A stretch of 64,000 nucleotides of DNA from Planctomycetota bacterium. GTDB taxonomy: Bacteria; Planctomycetota; Planctomycetia; Pirellulales; Pirellulaceae. Below the pieces are notes generated by a model that did no database searches, was not told the DNA's origin, and saw nothing but the letters and a program-made list of their open reading frames with translations. The position numbers and the translations under genes are program-made. This document shows positions 45,495 to 54,646 of this stretch, in pieces. The stretch spans positions 1 to 64,000 of the forward strand of contig VGZA01000018.1 in NCBI GenBank assembly GCA_016872775.1, in the 5' to 3' direction. Every line of letters begins with the position of its first letter. Position 1 is the first letter of the stretch.

Positions 45495-48400
45495 CTAGGG
45501 GTCAACAGAATCCTGAAAACCCCGCGCATTGTCGCCCGCCGCGCCGTCGAATCGACGCCAGAATTGGGCTGGCGACTGTTGTCGAGTCTGAAAACGCTTG
45601 AGGTAATCGAGATATTCGGGGCTCTTCAAAAAATCGCTGTCTCCATCGGGATAATCGCGCATCGCGGCAAACGGCATCGGTTCTACGGTCTGTCCGGTAA
45701 CAGTGTTCAATAGGCAGTCTTTCTCCCAGCCGGTGTTGTGCAGCAGAAAATCGCGGGTCCAGCCCGGCGGCGGGTCCGGCAGGGCTTCAAACTCCAGCGC
45801 GATTTCGTCTCCCGCTCCAAAAACGGCCAGTCGATCGTCGGTGCGCTCGAGCAGTTCGCGGACGTCGCCGTAGCGTGTAAATCGGCCTCGCATCGGCGGC
45901 CAAAGCGGTCCGGGATGGACTCGATGGTAATTGAACGCTTCTGGACTGTCGGGCGACTGCTCCAAAGGTTCGCAGAATCCGCGAAACCGCAGATCGGCCC
46001 GCAACATGCGCGCCGTTGCGACTCGCGTCTCTACCGGCTCATCGTCCACCGTAAAGAAAATTTCATCCCATCGCAAAGCTGCCGAAGTGCGAATTCGAAC
46101 CCGGTAGTCGTCGGCACGGAATGCCGTGGAAAGATCGACAGCGATCGTTTTCGTCTTGCCGCTGGGGAACCCCATGAACGGTATCGACTCCACCCAATCA
46201 CCCTGCTCGTCAGGAACCCAGACCGACGGCGGCACGGGTGCTCGCAGCGTGGGATCTTGAGCGATCTGAACATTCAAGTTGCAGTCCGTGGGGTAGATCC
46301 AGCCGGTAAGAAATAATGTGATTCGCGAAGGCGACGACAACGGTCCGAAATCCAATTCAATGTAGTGCTCCTCCGCCAGTCCTTGGCGGAACGTGCGATC
46401 GAATGGACGACAATAGACCCCGTCCTTTGCCCGAATCAGCGGCAGGATATCGCGCCCCTTGGAATCGGTTGCGTTGACGGGTGTGCGACGCTGAACCACG
46501 GTGTGGATTCGATACTCGGAAATCGACGGCGGTCCGACCTTTTCATTGGAGTAGATTTCCGTCCCTTCGGGGTGATCGACCGCGATCAACTCGACCTGGT
46601 CGAAATAACTGGCCTCCCAGAGTTCTTCCGTGATCCGCAGTCGATACTGCCCGTCTTGAGGCCGCAATTGCCGACCTTCGATTTTCAGGTACTCCCAGGG
46701 GCGATCCGGGATCATTGCGCCGCCGCCCGCCTGAAGACCAAGCGGCGCGTTCCAAAGCAGGTCGGTGCAGAAGACAAACCGGTCTCCATCCCAGGTGTAC
46801 AGGAAAGGACAGGAGGTCAGCAGCTTCTGCTGCTCTTGCACCAGTTGATTTGCGTTCGGATGCACAACCGACTGCGGGACGCCGTTCGGGAAGATCACAC
46901 GCGCGATGGCCGACGGGCTGGCCGTACCAAGTCCGAAATGGGTCAACGGCCGAGTTACAACCTGGGCCAGGTAGCGATTTGGTTCCCGAATTTCGATCGT
47001 GGAACCGATTGCCAGGTGGTTAACGCGCCCGACTTTTTCTTCGTCGCGCCCCTGCAACCGAATCGCAATCCAGGCGCGCTGGTTGCTCCCGCGGTTTTCC
47101 AACAGCGAGACACCCTTGCCGGTCACGACCACCAGATCAAGGTCGCCGTCGTCGTCGAGGTCGCCGAAATCGACATTTTCTATTTCCGATTCTATTTCCG
47201 AATCCAGATCGATACGCAATGGGGCGCCGAATCCGGTGGCGGTCTCCGCGCCGCGGAATACCAGCACCTGCTTTCCCTGCCAGCCGACGATATCCAGCGT
47301 GCCGTCGTTGTCGATATCAAGGATCGACTCGCCACGCAACGCCGTGGGCTCGCGGTCCAAACTCTTGAACGGCGAGATCACGGGGGCCCGAGTCACCGTG
47401 CGCAGCAGTTGAAAACCGTTTGAGTTGCTGGCGATCAGGTCCCAGGAGACGTTGCCATCGCTTTCCAACAACGCGATGCGTTCGGCCTCTTTCCAGCCCT
47501 CCCAATCGGTCGCACGCCAGCGGAAATGGCCGTGCCGCAAGTTTTCCAATACACCTCGGCAGGCCGGCGTGCTCCCCGCTACGAGAATGTCGACATCCAC
47601 ATCCCGATCCCAGTCGACCGCCACGAGCGATCCGACCCGCCCCTCGTAATTCGGCAATTCGGACCAATGCGAAATATCCTCGAATCGGAGTTCGCCGCGA
47701 TTGGACCAAAGCCTCAGTCCGCGTTGGGTAGCCAAGACCACGTCCAGGTCGCCATCATGATCGAGATCGGCCAAGACTGCCTGGTGTGTGCTGCCGATTT
47801 CGGCAACCTCAGCAGCGGGCGTTACGAGCTCCAATTTGCGCGTCTGCGAGTCCGGGTCGAACTGGTTGCGCAAGACGCGAAATCCTGTGGATCCATAGAT
47901 AAGGAGATCCGGATCCGCGATTTGCAATTGGGCTGCCGCATCTGAATCGGGTTTTGGCGGGCCGCCAGCCGCATCGACCTTGCTCAACATCGCTCGATCG
48001 TCGCGGTCAAGATCCGCCAGCAGCATTCCGGCAGCTTCGAAGTCCAGATCGGCAGTACAAAGCTCCACCCAATGGCCGTCAGTCCCACGCGTCCAGACCA
48101 GCACGCGATGCCGCTGCAGCAGGACCAGATCCAACCGCATGTCCTGATTCATGTCAATCGACTGCACCGCCACCAGCGGATCTCCATCCACGGAAATTTG
48201 GCTCATCTCGGGTATGAATTGCAGATCGGGTGCGTTCGCGGTTTCGGCCTTTCGCGGCTCCGCCGCTCGCTGGACAGAAACCAGATGGGGAACAACGAAC
48301 TCGAGCGGATTCGGTGCAATTCGTCGGGAGTCCGCCCGGCAGATCTCGGTGGGACGAATGTTGTTTGCAAGACGCGTTGCGGTGATTTGGAACTCTTCCG

Positions 48401-49241
48401 ATTGGTAATCGCTGAGTTGCTGTTCGATTTCGGTCAAAAGCCGTCGGATATTGGCCGCGGGAGTGGGACCTTCCAGATGAGGTTGGAGGGTGCGAGCGAT
48501 CGCTGGCACGACATCGCGGACCCGCGCGTCGCCCATCCGCGCCAGCGCTACCATGAAATCGAGTTGAGCAAACACATTGTCGGGGGCGAGCGTAAATGCG
48601 CGTTCGATTGCATCCATTGCCTCCGGGGTCATCGGCCCGTCCAGGGGCGGATCGATCGTACGAAAACGTTCGTACGGGTAAACGGGATTCTGGGGATCAA
48701 AGGCTTCCGCGCGCTGGAACGCCCCCGCGACCTCCGATGCGACATCCAAACTCGGATCGAACTCGTTCAGTTTCAGCAGATACCTGGCTTGAAGGTAATG
48801 ACCGATCGCCGAATCGCTTCGCAGTCGCAGGAACGCGCCGATGGCCGTTTCGGCATCCGCGAGTGATTCTTCCGTCGGCGTATCCGCTTCCAGTCCCAAC
48901 ATGGCGCAAACCGCCAGATTCTGGATTGCCGCGGGCTCGTCAGGGAGCTGAACCAACAACGACTGAAACGATTCTCGCGCCTTCGCCAGTTCACCATTCT
49001 CGAGCTGCGCAACGGCCGTCAGATGCAGCGCTTCCAAGGCGTCGAAATCCGCCGCCGGCAACGCCCGTGCAACTCCCTCCCGGCCGATCGGAACCTGCTG
49101 CGAATGATCGGACCGCCAAACCAGATAACCCACAACGATGATCACCGTGGCCAGCAACGCCAGAATCAATCCCAGCCGGCTTTTCCCCGTTCGGACCGAT
49201 CGTGACCCGGCAGTTGGGGCGTGCATACGATGCCTCTCCAT
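45495..49241 (-). CDS. Large TPR / FG-GAP / UnbV membrane-anchored protein (1248 aa)
   Basis: One N-terminal membrane helix (LILALLATVIIVVGYLVW, about 25-42) anchors a periplasmic chain. Order: TPR-like helices (about 60-320), FG-GAP/VCBS repeats (DQDMRLD-, DLDHDGDLDVVLA, DWDRDVDVDILVA, DIDNDGTLDIVGW and DLDDDGDLDLVVV loops), an ASPIC/UnbV domain (WIAIRLQGRDEEKVGRVNHL), then a 450-residue C-terminal part rich in beta strands (CPFLYTWDGDRFVFCTDL, SYFDQVELIAVDHPEG) that I cannot assign. First gene of the minus-strand cluster, so a promoter probably lies in 49242-49494. Likely a surface or periplasmic scaffold. Confidence 0.88.
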   Translation of the reverse strand: MERHRMHAPTAGSRSVRTGKSRLGLILALLATVIIVVGYLVWRSDHSQQVPIGREGVARALPAADFDALEALHLTAVAQLENGELAKARESFQSLLVQLPDEPAAIQNLAVCAMLGLEADTPTEESLADAETAIGAFLRLRSDSAIGHYLQARYLLKLNEFDPSLDVASEVAGAFQRAEAFDPQNPVYPYERFRTIDPPLDGPMTPEAMDAIERAFTLAPDNVFAQLDFMVALARMGDARVRDVVPAIARTLQPHLEGPTPAANIRRLLTEIEQQLSDYQSEEFQITATRLANNIRPTEICRADSRRIAPNPLEFVVPHLVSVQRAAEPRKAETANAPDLQFIPEMSQISVDGDPLVAVQSIDMNQDMRLDLVLLQRHRVLVWTRGTDGHWVELCTADLDFEAAGMLLADLDRDDRAMLSKVDAAGGPPKPDSDAAAQLQIADPDLLIYGSTGFRVLRNQFDPDSQTRKLELVTPAAEVAEIGSTHQAVLADLDHDGDLDVVLATQRGLRLWSNRGELRFEDISHWSELPNYEGRVGSLVAVDWDRDVDVDILVAGSTPACRGVLENLRHGHFRWRATDWEGWKEAERIALLESDGNVSWDLIASNSNGFQLLRTVTRAPVISPFKSLDREPTALRGESILDIDNDGTLDIVGWQGKQVLVFRGAETATGFGAPLRIDLDSEIESEIENVDFGDLDDDGDLDLVVVTGKGVSLLENRGSNQRAWIAIRLQGRDEEKVGRVNHLAIGSTIEIREPNRYLAQVVTRPLTHFGLGTASPSAIARVIFPNGVPQSVVHPNANQLVQEQQKLLTSCPFLYTWDGDRFVFCTDLLWNAPLGLQAGGGAMIPDRPWEYLKIEGRQLRPQDGQYRLRITEELWEASYFDQVELIAVDHPEGTEIYSNEKVGPPSISEYRIHTVVQRRTPVNATDSKGRDILPLIRAKDGVYCRPFDRTFRQGLAEEHYIELDFGPLSSPSRITLFLTGWIYPTDCNLNVQIAQDPTLRAPVPPSVWVPDEQGDWVESIPFMGFPSGKTKTIAVDLSTAFRADDYRVRIRTSAALRWDEIFFTVDDEPVETRVATARMLRADLRFRGFCEPLEQSPDSPEAFNYHRVHPGPLWPPMRGRFTRYGDVRELLERTDDRLAVFGAGDEIALEFEALPDPPPGWTRDFLLHNTGWEKDCLLNTVTGQTVEPMPFAAMRDYPDGDSDFLKSPEYLDYLKRFQTRQQSPAQFWRRFDGAAGDNARGFQDSVDP

Positions 49242-49494
49242 GGTCGCAGTTCCAAGAAAATGGGCGATTCAACATACCCGGCAGGCGAGATTCTGTGAGC
49301 GCCAGTAACCGGGTTGGGAGTCGGTTTCGATACGAACGTGCGCGTCGGCAAGTTCGCTCCAAACTACAAACTTCCGCCACGCTGCCCACTTGGACCGCAA
49401 CGGCGGAGACGGCCGCTTTTTCGCGGGCGCTGAGCGGATATCATATTCCAATGAAGGAACAGCGACCGTACGTCCCTGAGCAAAGAGGTCCGCA

Positions 49495-50541
49495 TTGCCC
49501 CTGCCGATCGTGTCCGAATTCTTATCCGAAACACCGCTTCCGCAGCTAAAGCCACTTTGGATCGGTTCGGTACTCGTCGACCCGCCCGTGCTGCAGGCGC
49601 CGATGGCCGGCTTCACGAATTTCGCGTTCCGCCAAATTGTCAGGGAATTTGGCGGCGCGGGCCTGCAGGCCACCGAGATGGTCAATGCGCGCGGCTTCGT
49701 TTGGATGGATCAACACGAAGCTGAGCACCCCGACCGGCTATGGGGGGTCCAGGATGAAGCGCGGCCATTGGCCGTGCAAATCTGGGATAACGACCCGGAA
49801 ACACTGGCACAAGTCGGGGCCCGATTAGCGCACGAATATCGCGTCAGCGTCGTCGACATTAATTTCGGCTGTCCAGTAAAGCAGGTCACCCAAAAAGCCC
49901 ACAGCGGCTCGTACTTGCTCCGATTTCCCGATCGCATGGGGCGGATCATCGAACGTGTCGTCGAAGCTTGCCGTCCCACACCGGTCACCGCCAAAATTCG
50001 ACTTGGCTGCACCCGCGACCGAATTGTAGCCAACGAGGTAGCGCAGGTCGTCGAATCGGCGGGCGCTTCCGCATTAACGGTGCACGGCCGGACCGCTCAA
50101 GACTACTTCGCCGGTCAAGCCGATTGGGACCGGATCGCCGCCATCAAGCCGTTCTTGAAGAAAATCCCACTCATCGGCAACGGAGACCTCGATTCTCCAG
50201 CACGCGTCCTGGACGTTTTCCGGCGCTACGATGTCGACGGGGTGATGATCGCCCGGGCGTCCTTGGGCCGTCCCTGGCTCTTCCGACAAGTCCAGGCCGC
50301 GCTTGCCGGAAAGCCGATCCCACCCGATCCGACCTTGGCGGAACAGCGCGACTGCATGTTGCGCCACTACGAATTGGTCTGCGCGCGTTTTGGGGAACAG
50401 AAGGGCACCGTCCTGATGCGGAAATTTGCCTGTAATTACGCCGTCGGAATGCCGGGCGCACGGAGTTTTCGAGCCCAGGTCGCCCAGGTCGCGGACCGTC
50501 GACACTTCCTGGAAGTCGTCGCATCCCACTTCCCGAGGTAG
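49495..50541 (+). CDS. dusB: tRNA-dihydrouridine synthase (DusB/NifR3 type)
   Basis: FMN enzyme that reduces uridine to dihydrouridine in tRNA D-loops. Typical marks: APMAGFTNFAFRQIVREFG, the DINFGCPVKQVTQKAHSGSYLLR block with the conserved GCP cysteine, KIRLGCTRD, LTVHGRTAQDYF and DLDSPARVLDVFRRYDVDGVMIARASLGRPWLF. The C-terminal helical tRNA-binding domain includes MRKFACNYAVGMPGA. The ATG lies in a GC-rich leader without a strong ribosome site. It reads toward the SUF island. Confidence 0.94.
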   Translation: MPLPIVSEFLSETPLPQLKPLWIGSVLVDPPVLQAPMAGFTNFAFRQIVREFGGAGLQATEMVNARGFVWMDQHEAEHPDRLWGVQDEARPLAVQIWDNDPETLAQVGARLAHEYRVSVVDINFGCPVKQVTQKAHSGSYLLRFPDRMGRIIERVVEACRPTPVTAKIRLGCTRDRIVANEVAQVVESAGASALTVHGRTAQDYFAGQADWDRIAAIKPFLKKIPLIGNGDLDSPARVLDVFRRYDVDGVMIARASLGRPWLFRQVQAALAGKPIPPDPTLAEQRDCMLRHYELVCARFGEQKGTVLMRKFACNYAVGMPGARSFRAQVAQVADRRHFLEVVASHFPR

Positions 50542-50646
50542 ATGACAGCATCCCACGGTGTGGCCAAGTCTGTCACCTGGAGGACGGGCTAGGGGCTACC
50601 CTCACCCATGGTACACAACGTCCTTACCTATTTTTCAAATATATGG

Positions 50647-50675
50647 TTGTTAAATATGTGTAAAGTCCCTATATT
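50647..50675 (+). promoter_or_regulatory. Sigma-70-type promoter ahead of the SUF island
   Basis: TTGTTA at 50647-50652 and TATATT at 50670-50675 are separated by exactly 17 bases, in an AT-rich pocket that stands out from the GC-rich surroundings, about 137 bases before the sufR-like start. The long leader leaves room for regulator binding; no clear palindrome could be assigned as operator. Confidence 0.55.
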
Positions 50676-50812
50676 GTTTCGAATGAGTGAGTAGCATAGG
50701 TGGCCAGGGCAAGTCACGCCGCTGTGTAACGCAGGTCCGTGCCACCCAAGCCATTCGGGGCAAAGGATTTACGTGATTTAGGGTTACGACGGCCGAACCA
50801 GGTGACAACGCA

Positions 50813-51433
50813 ATGACTGACGCATTACCCGCAGACGTTGGATTATTAGACCTGTTGCGGAAATCGGGCCCTCTATCGGTTGCCGAACTCGCGCAGGCGA
50901 TGGAGGTAACGGCGACAGCGGTCCGTCAGCGATTAGTTCGCTTAATGGATCAAGGTTGTGTACGCCGGTCGGCGATTCGAGCCAAGCGGGGTCGACCGAG
51001 TCATCGTTACGAACTGACGCCGTTGGGTCAGCGTCAAACGGGCGCCAATTTCGCCGATCTGGCGATTGCCTTGTGGCAGGAGATTCGCGCCATTAAGGAT
51101 CCCGAGGTTCGGCGGGGATTGTTGGAACGGGTCTCGAAACGGCTGGCGGCGACCTACGCCGCGCAGATTCAAGGTGTAACGCTTGAGGAGCGGATGCAAT
51201 CGCTGGCATCGTTGTTTGCGACGCGGAAGATCCCCCTGGAGGTTGAGCGACGCGACCAATTGCCCGTATTGCACGTCCTCGCATGTCCCTATCCCGAGTT
51301 AGCGGAACAGGATGCGGGGATTTGCGCCATGGAGAGATTGTTGTTTGCCGAGTTATTGGGCGACCGGATACGGCTTGACGAATGCCGGCTGGACGGGGCG
51401 CGGTGCTGTACATTTCATCGTGGAGAGAATTAA
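50813..51433 (+). CDS. sufR: SufR-like Fe-S winged-helix transcriptional regulator
   Basis: 206 aa. N-terminal winged helix-turn-helix (LLDLLRKSGPLSVAELAQAM, VRQRLVRLMDQGCVRR), a dimerisation part, and a C-terminal cysteine set C158, C171, C191, C198 and C199. The C-x12-C pair with a third Cys 28 residues on is the arrangement known for the [4Fe-4S] ligands of cyanobacterial SufR. It should repress or tune the suf genes that follow according to cluster supply. First gene behind a good promoter; the next gene starts 158 bases on. Confidence 0.85.
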   Translation: MTDALPADVGLLDLLRKSGPLSVAELAQAMEVTATAVRQRLVRLMDQGCVRRSAIRAKRGRPSHRYELTPLGQRQTGANFADLAIALWQEIRAIKDPEVRRGLLERVSKRLAATYAAQIQGVTLEERMQSLASLFATRKIPLEVERRDQLPVLHVLACPYPELAEQDAGICAMERLLFAELLGDRIRLDECRLDGARCCTFHRGEN

Positions 51434-51591
51434 CGGCCGGGGGCTGATTTCCGGCCTGGCAAGTGATGTTTGCGGTGGACGGAAACCGGGAGGGAACGGC
51501 TGTGGGCCGGCGTCTGGAGAAATCGATGCAAGCTGTTTATGCTATCGAGTTCTTCTGGTTTGGCATGGTTCGCAGGAATGGAAGGTAAACA

Positions 51592-52215
51592 ATGACACAA
51601 CCCTGGATTGAAGGTCGATTTGAAGAGAACGTCTTTGTGACGTCGGTGGAGCAGGCGATTAATTGGGCTCGGCAGTCGAGTGTCTGGCCGATGACGTTTG
51701 GTTTGGCCTGTTGCGCGATTGAAATGATGGCGACGGGTGCCAGCCGCTACGACATCGATCGTTTTGGCGCGGGCGCTTTTCGCGCCACACCTCGCCAGGC
51801 TGACTTGATGATTGTCGCCGGGACGGTGACGTACAAGATGGCAAGTCGCGTACGCCGACTCTACAACATGATGCCTGATCCGAAGTTCGTGATTGCGATG
51901 GGCGCCTGTACGGTCGGCGGAGGCCCTTACTTCAAGTGGGGGTATCACGTCGTGAAGGGAGTCGACCTGGTGGTACCGGTCGACGTTTATGTTCCAGGTT
52001 GCCCCCCACGTCCTGAAGCACTGTTGGAAGGATTAATGAGGATCCAAGACAAGATTCAGGGCCATCGTATCGCCAAGCGAAAAGCTGCCGGCAGCCGTTT
52101 TCTGGAACTGGGGGACAAACTCGAGGACGAGCTTCCCGTTCCCCACCACAGTGGGCATCCGGAAGTCGACGAAACGTACCGGCCGCTTACCGACCATCAG
52201 AAGATTACGGGATAA
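51592..52215 (+). CDS. nuoB: Orphan NuoB-like NADH-quinone oxidoreductase subunit (complex I 20 kDa type)
   Basis: 207 aa with all four ligands of cluster N2: the tandem C40-C41 in [12 protein letters not shown]106 in [12 protein letters not shown], and C137 in [11 protein letters not shown]. In complex I this subunit carries the last cluster before quinone. No other nuo gene is present here; it stands between the sufR-like gene and sufC, in the same direction, with a GGAAGG ribosome site. A C-terminal extension past residue 160 ([20 protein letters not shown]) goes beyond the usual end. It may have been kept near suf because it needs cluster loading, or may serve a different complex. Confidence 0.85.
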   Translation: MTQPWIEGRFEENVFVTSVEQAINWARQSSVWPMTFGLACCAIEMMATGASRYDIDRFGAGAFRATPRQADLMIVAGTVTYKMASRVRRLYNMMPDPKFVIAMGACTVGGGPYFKWGYHVVKGVDLVVPVDVYVPGCPPRPEALLEGLMRIQDKIQGHRIAKRKAAGSRFLELGDKLEDELPVPHHSGHPEVDETYRPLTDHQKITG

Positions 52216-52236
52216 GAGTTCGAGAATTTTGGGGAG

Positions 52237-53091
52237 ATGATTGGAATCAACATGGCGACTGACCTGCTGACAATAACGGACCTGCATGTTTCCGTCGACG
52301 ACAAGCCGATCTTGCGCGGGGTGAATCTGCGGATGCAGCGCGGCGAGACGCATGCGTTGATGGGGCCCAACGGTTCCGGAAAAAGCACGCTTGGCCTGGC
52401 TTTGATGGGCCATCCGAAATACGTCGTCACGCAGGGGGCAATCGAACTCAACGGCGTCGACCTGCTGGCCATGGAAGCCGACGCGCGGGCGCGGGCAGGA
52501 ATTTTCATGGCGTTTCAGCGGCCGGTGGCGATTCCCGGGGTCAAGATGGCGGATTTCCTTCGTCACGCCACGACCAACGTTCGGTTTCCGGATCGCAAAG
52601 AGGGAGAACAGCTGATTCCGATGAAAGATTTTCGCAAGGAACTGCGAGCGAAAATGGACCACTTGCGGATGGACGTTGAATTTGCCCGTCGCTATGTCAA
52701 TGACGGCTTTTCGGGCGGCGAGATGAAACGGGCCGAGATCCTGCAGATGGCGATGCTGCAGCCCAAATTCGCGATTCTGGACGAAACCGACAGCGGACTG
52801 GACGCGGATGCGGTGCGTCTGGCGAGCGAGAGCATCGCGGAGATCGGACGCAATAACATGGGTCTGCTGATCATCACCCACCACGACAAACTACTGGAAC
52901 ACAACCCGCCCGATTTCACCCACGTGATGCTCGGCGGACGCATCGTCGAAACGGGCGGTGTCGAACTGGCCGCGGAACTTTACTCGCAAGGTTACGATCG
53001 CATCCGCCGGACTTATCCGGAGGCCGAGGCGGAGAACCGGGCGATGCTCGATCACGACGAACCGCAGCTCAGTGCGGTCGAGCGTGAATAG
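52237..53091 (+). CDS. sufC: Fe-S cluster assembly ATPase SufC
   Basis: ABC-type ATPase of the SufBCD scaffold. Walker A MGPNGSGKSTLGLAL, signature SGGEMKRAEILQM, Walker B AILDETDSGLDADAV and the H-switch ITHHDKLLE are all present; the family-typical MGHPKYVVTQGAIELNGVDLL also. Two possible starts: ATG at 52237 right behind GGGGAG (too close) or ATG at 52252 with better spacing (279 aa). It is the first scaffold gene of the island. Confidence 0.95.
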   Translation: MIGINMATDLLTITDLHVSVDDKPILRGVNLRMQRGETHALMGPNGSGKSTLGLALMGHPKYVVTQGAIELNGVDLLAMEADARARAGIFMAFQRPVAIPGVKMADFLRHATTNVRFPDRKEGEQLIPMKDFRKELRAKMDHLRMDVEFARRYVNDGFSGGEMKRAEILQMAMLQPKFAILDETDSGLDADAVRLASESIAEIGRNNMGLLIITHHDKLLEHNPPDFTHVMLGGRIVETGGVELAAELYSQGYDRIRRTYPEAEAENRAMLDHDEPQLSAVERE

Positions 53092-53180
53092 GCCGTGGTT
53101 GCAGGGCCGCGCGGCAGCTCACCGTGGCTGCTGTACTTCGAATGCATTGAGATAACACGAACTTCAGAAAGCCCGACCGT

Positions 53181-54584
53181 ATGACAACCGACTTGCTGAC
53201 GGATCCGATTGGCGAAATTAACAAGTACAACTTTCGCACCGAGACGACACCAGTGTTTCGGGCCCGCAAGGGGCTCGATGCGAACATCGTAAGCCAGATT
53301 TCGGAGATGAAAAACGAGCCGGAGTGGATGCGCGATTTCCGGCTGCGAAGTCTGCGGATTTTCGAATCGAAACCGATGCCACACTGGGGTGGCAACATCG
53401 GGATCGACTTCCAGGATATCTACTACTATTTGAAACCGACGGATGGGCAGAGCCGCACCTGGGACGATGTACCGCAGGAAATCAAGGACACGTTCGACAA
53501 ATTGGGGATTCCCGAAGCCGAACGCAAAATGCTGGCGGGCGTGAAGGCCCAGTTCGAAAGCGAGGTCGTTTACGGATCGCTTAAGGACGAACTGGCAAGC
53601 AAGGGCGTAATTTTCCTCGACACCGATTCCGCGGTGCGGGATCATCCCGATCTGGTCCGGGAGTATTTTTCCACGATCATTCCCCCCGAGGACAACAAGT
53701 TCGCCGCTTTGAATTCGGCGGTCTGGTCGGGTGGTTCGTTTATCTACATCCCCAAGGGCGTGAAGATCGAATTCCCGCTGCAGGCTTATTTTCGGATCAA
53801 CGCCGAGAATATGGGGCAGTTCGAGCGCACTTTGATCATCGTCGACGAAGGGGCGGAGGTGCACTACGTCGAAGGTTGCACGGCGCCGATGTACAGTTCG
53901 GAGAGTTTACACTCGGCGGTCGTCGAGATCGTTGTCAAGCGCGGTGGTCGCTGCCGCTACACGACGATCCAGAACTGGGCCAACAACATCTACAATCTGG
54001 TGACGAAGCGCGCCGTGGCTTTCCGCGATGCGACGATGGAATGGGTGGATGGCAATCTTGGAAGCCGTTTGACGATGAAATATCCAGCGGTGTATCTGCG
54101 GGAGCCGGGAGCGCGGGGCGAGATTCTTTCGATCGCCTTTGCGGGCGCGGGCCAGCACCAGGATGCGGGCGCCAAACTCGTGCACTGCGCCCCCCACACG
54201 ACCGGCCGGATCGTGTCGAAGTCCCTTTCCAAGAACGGCGGCCGGAGCAGTTACCGCGGACTGGTGCGCGTGGAAAAAGGTGCCGAGCATTCCAAGTGCA
54301 ACGTGGTCTGCGACGCGCTGATCCTTGACCCGCGCAGCCGCAGCGATACCTACCCCTACATCGAAATCTGCGAACAGAATGTCTCGGTTGGGCACGAGGC
54401 CAGTGTTTCCAAGATCGGCGAGGAGCAGCTGTTCTATCTTATGAGCCGCGGGCTGACGGAGCCGGAAGCGAGCACCATGATCGTGAACGGCTTCATTGAA
54501 CCGCTGGTCAAGGAACTCCCGATGGAGTACGCCGTCGAGATGAATCGGTTGATTCAACTGCAGATGGAAGGTTCCGTCGGTTGA
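53181..54584 (+). CDS. sufB: Fe-S cluster assembly scaffold SufB
   Basis: 467 aa. Full SufB signature: N-terminal [49 protein letters not shown], the beta-helix region and the core [20 protein letters not shown] leading to [23 protein letters not shown], which holds the residues of the SufB-SufD cluster site. Followed by sufD after 62 bases, in the same direction. This is the part of the complex on which nascent clusters form. Confidence 0.96.
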   Translation: MTTDLLTDPIGEINKYNFRTETTPVFRARKGLDANIVSQISEMKNEPEWMRDFRLRSLRIFESKPMPHWGGNIGIDFQDIYYYLKPTDGQSRTWDDVPQEIKDTFDKLGIPEAERKMLAGVKAQFESEVVYGSLKDELASKGVIFLDTDSAVRDHPDLVREYFSTIIPPEDNKFAALNSAVWSGGSFIYIPKGVKIEFPLQAYFRINAENMGQFERTLIIVDEGAEVHYVEGCTAPMYSSESLHSAVVEIVVKRGGRCRYTTIQNWANNIYNLVTKRAVAFRDATMEWVDGNLGSRLTMKYPAVYLREPGARGEILSIAFAGAGQHQDAGAKLVHCAPHTTGRIVSKSLSKNGGRSSYRGLVRVEKGAEHSKCNVVCDALILDPRSRSDTYPYIEICEQNVSVGHEASVSKIGEEQLFYLMSRGLTEPEASTMIVNGFIEPLVKELPMEYAVEMNRLIQLQMEGSVG

Positions 54585-54646
54585 TAGCGGCCAATTTTTC
54601 CCGCCCCACCATTTTCCGCATGCTTGTCCGTGACTGACGATCCGCA

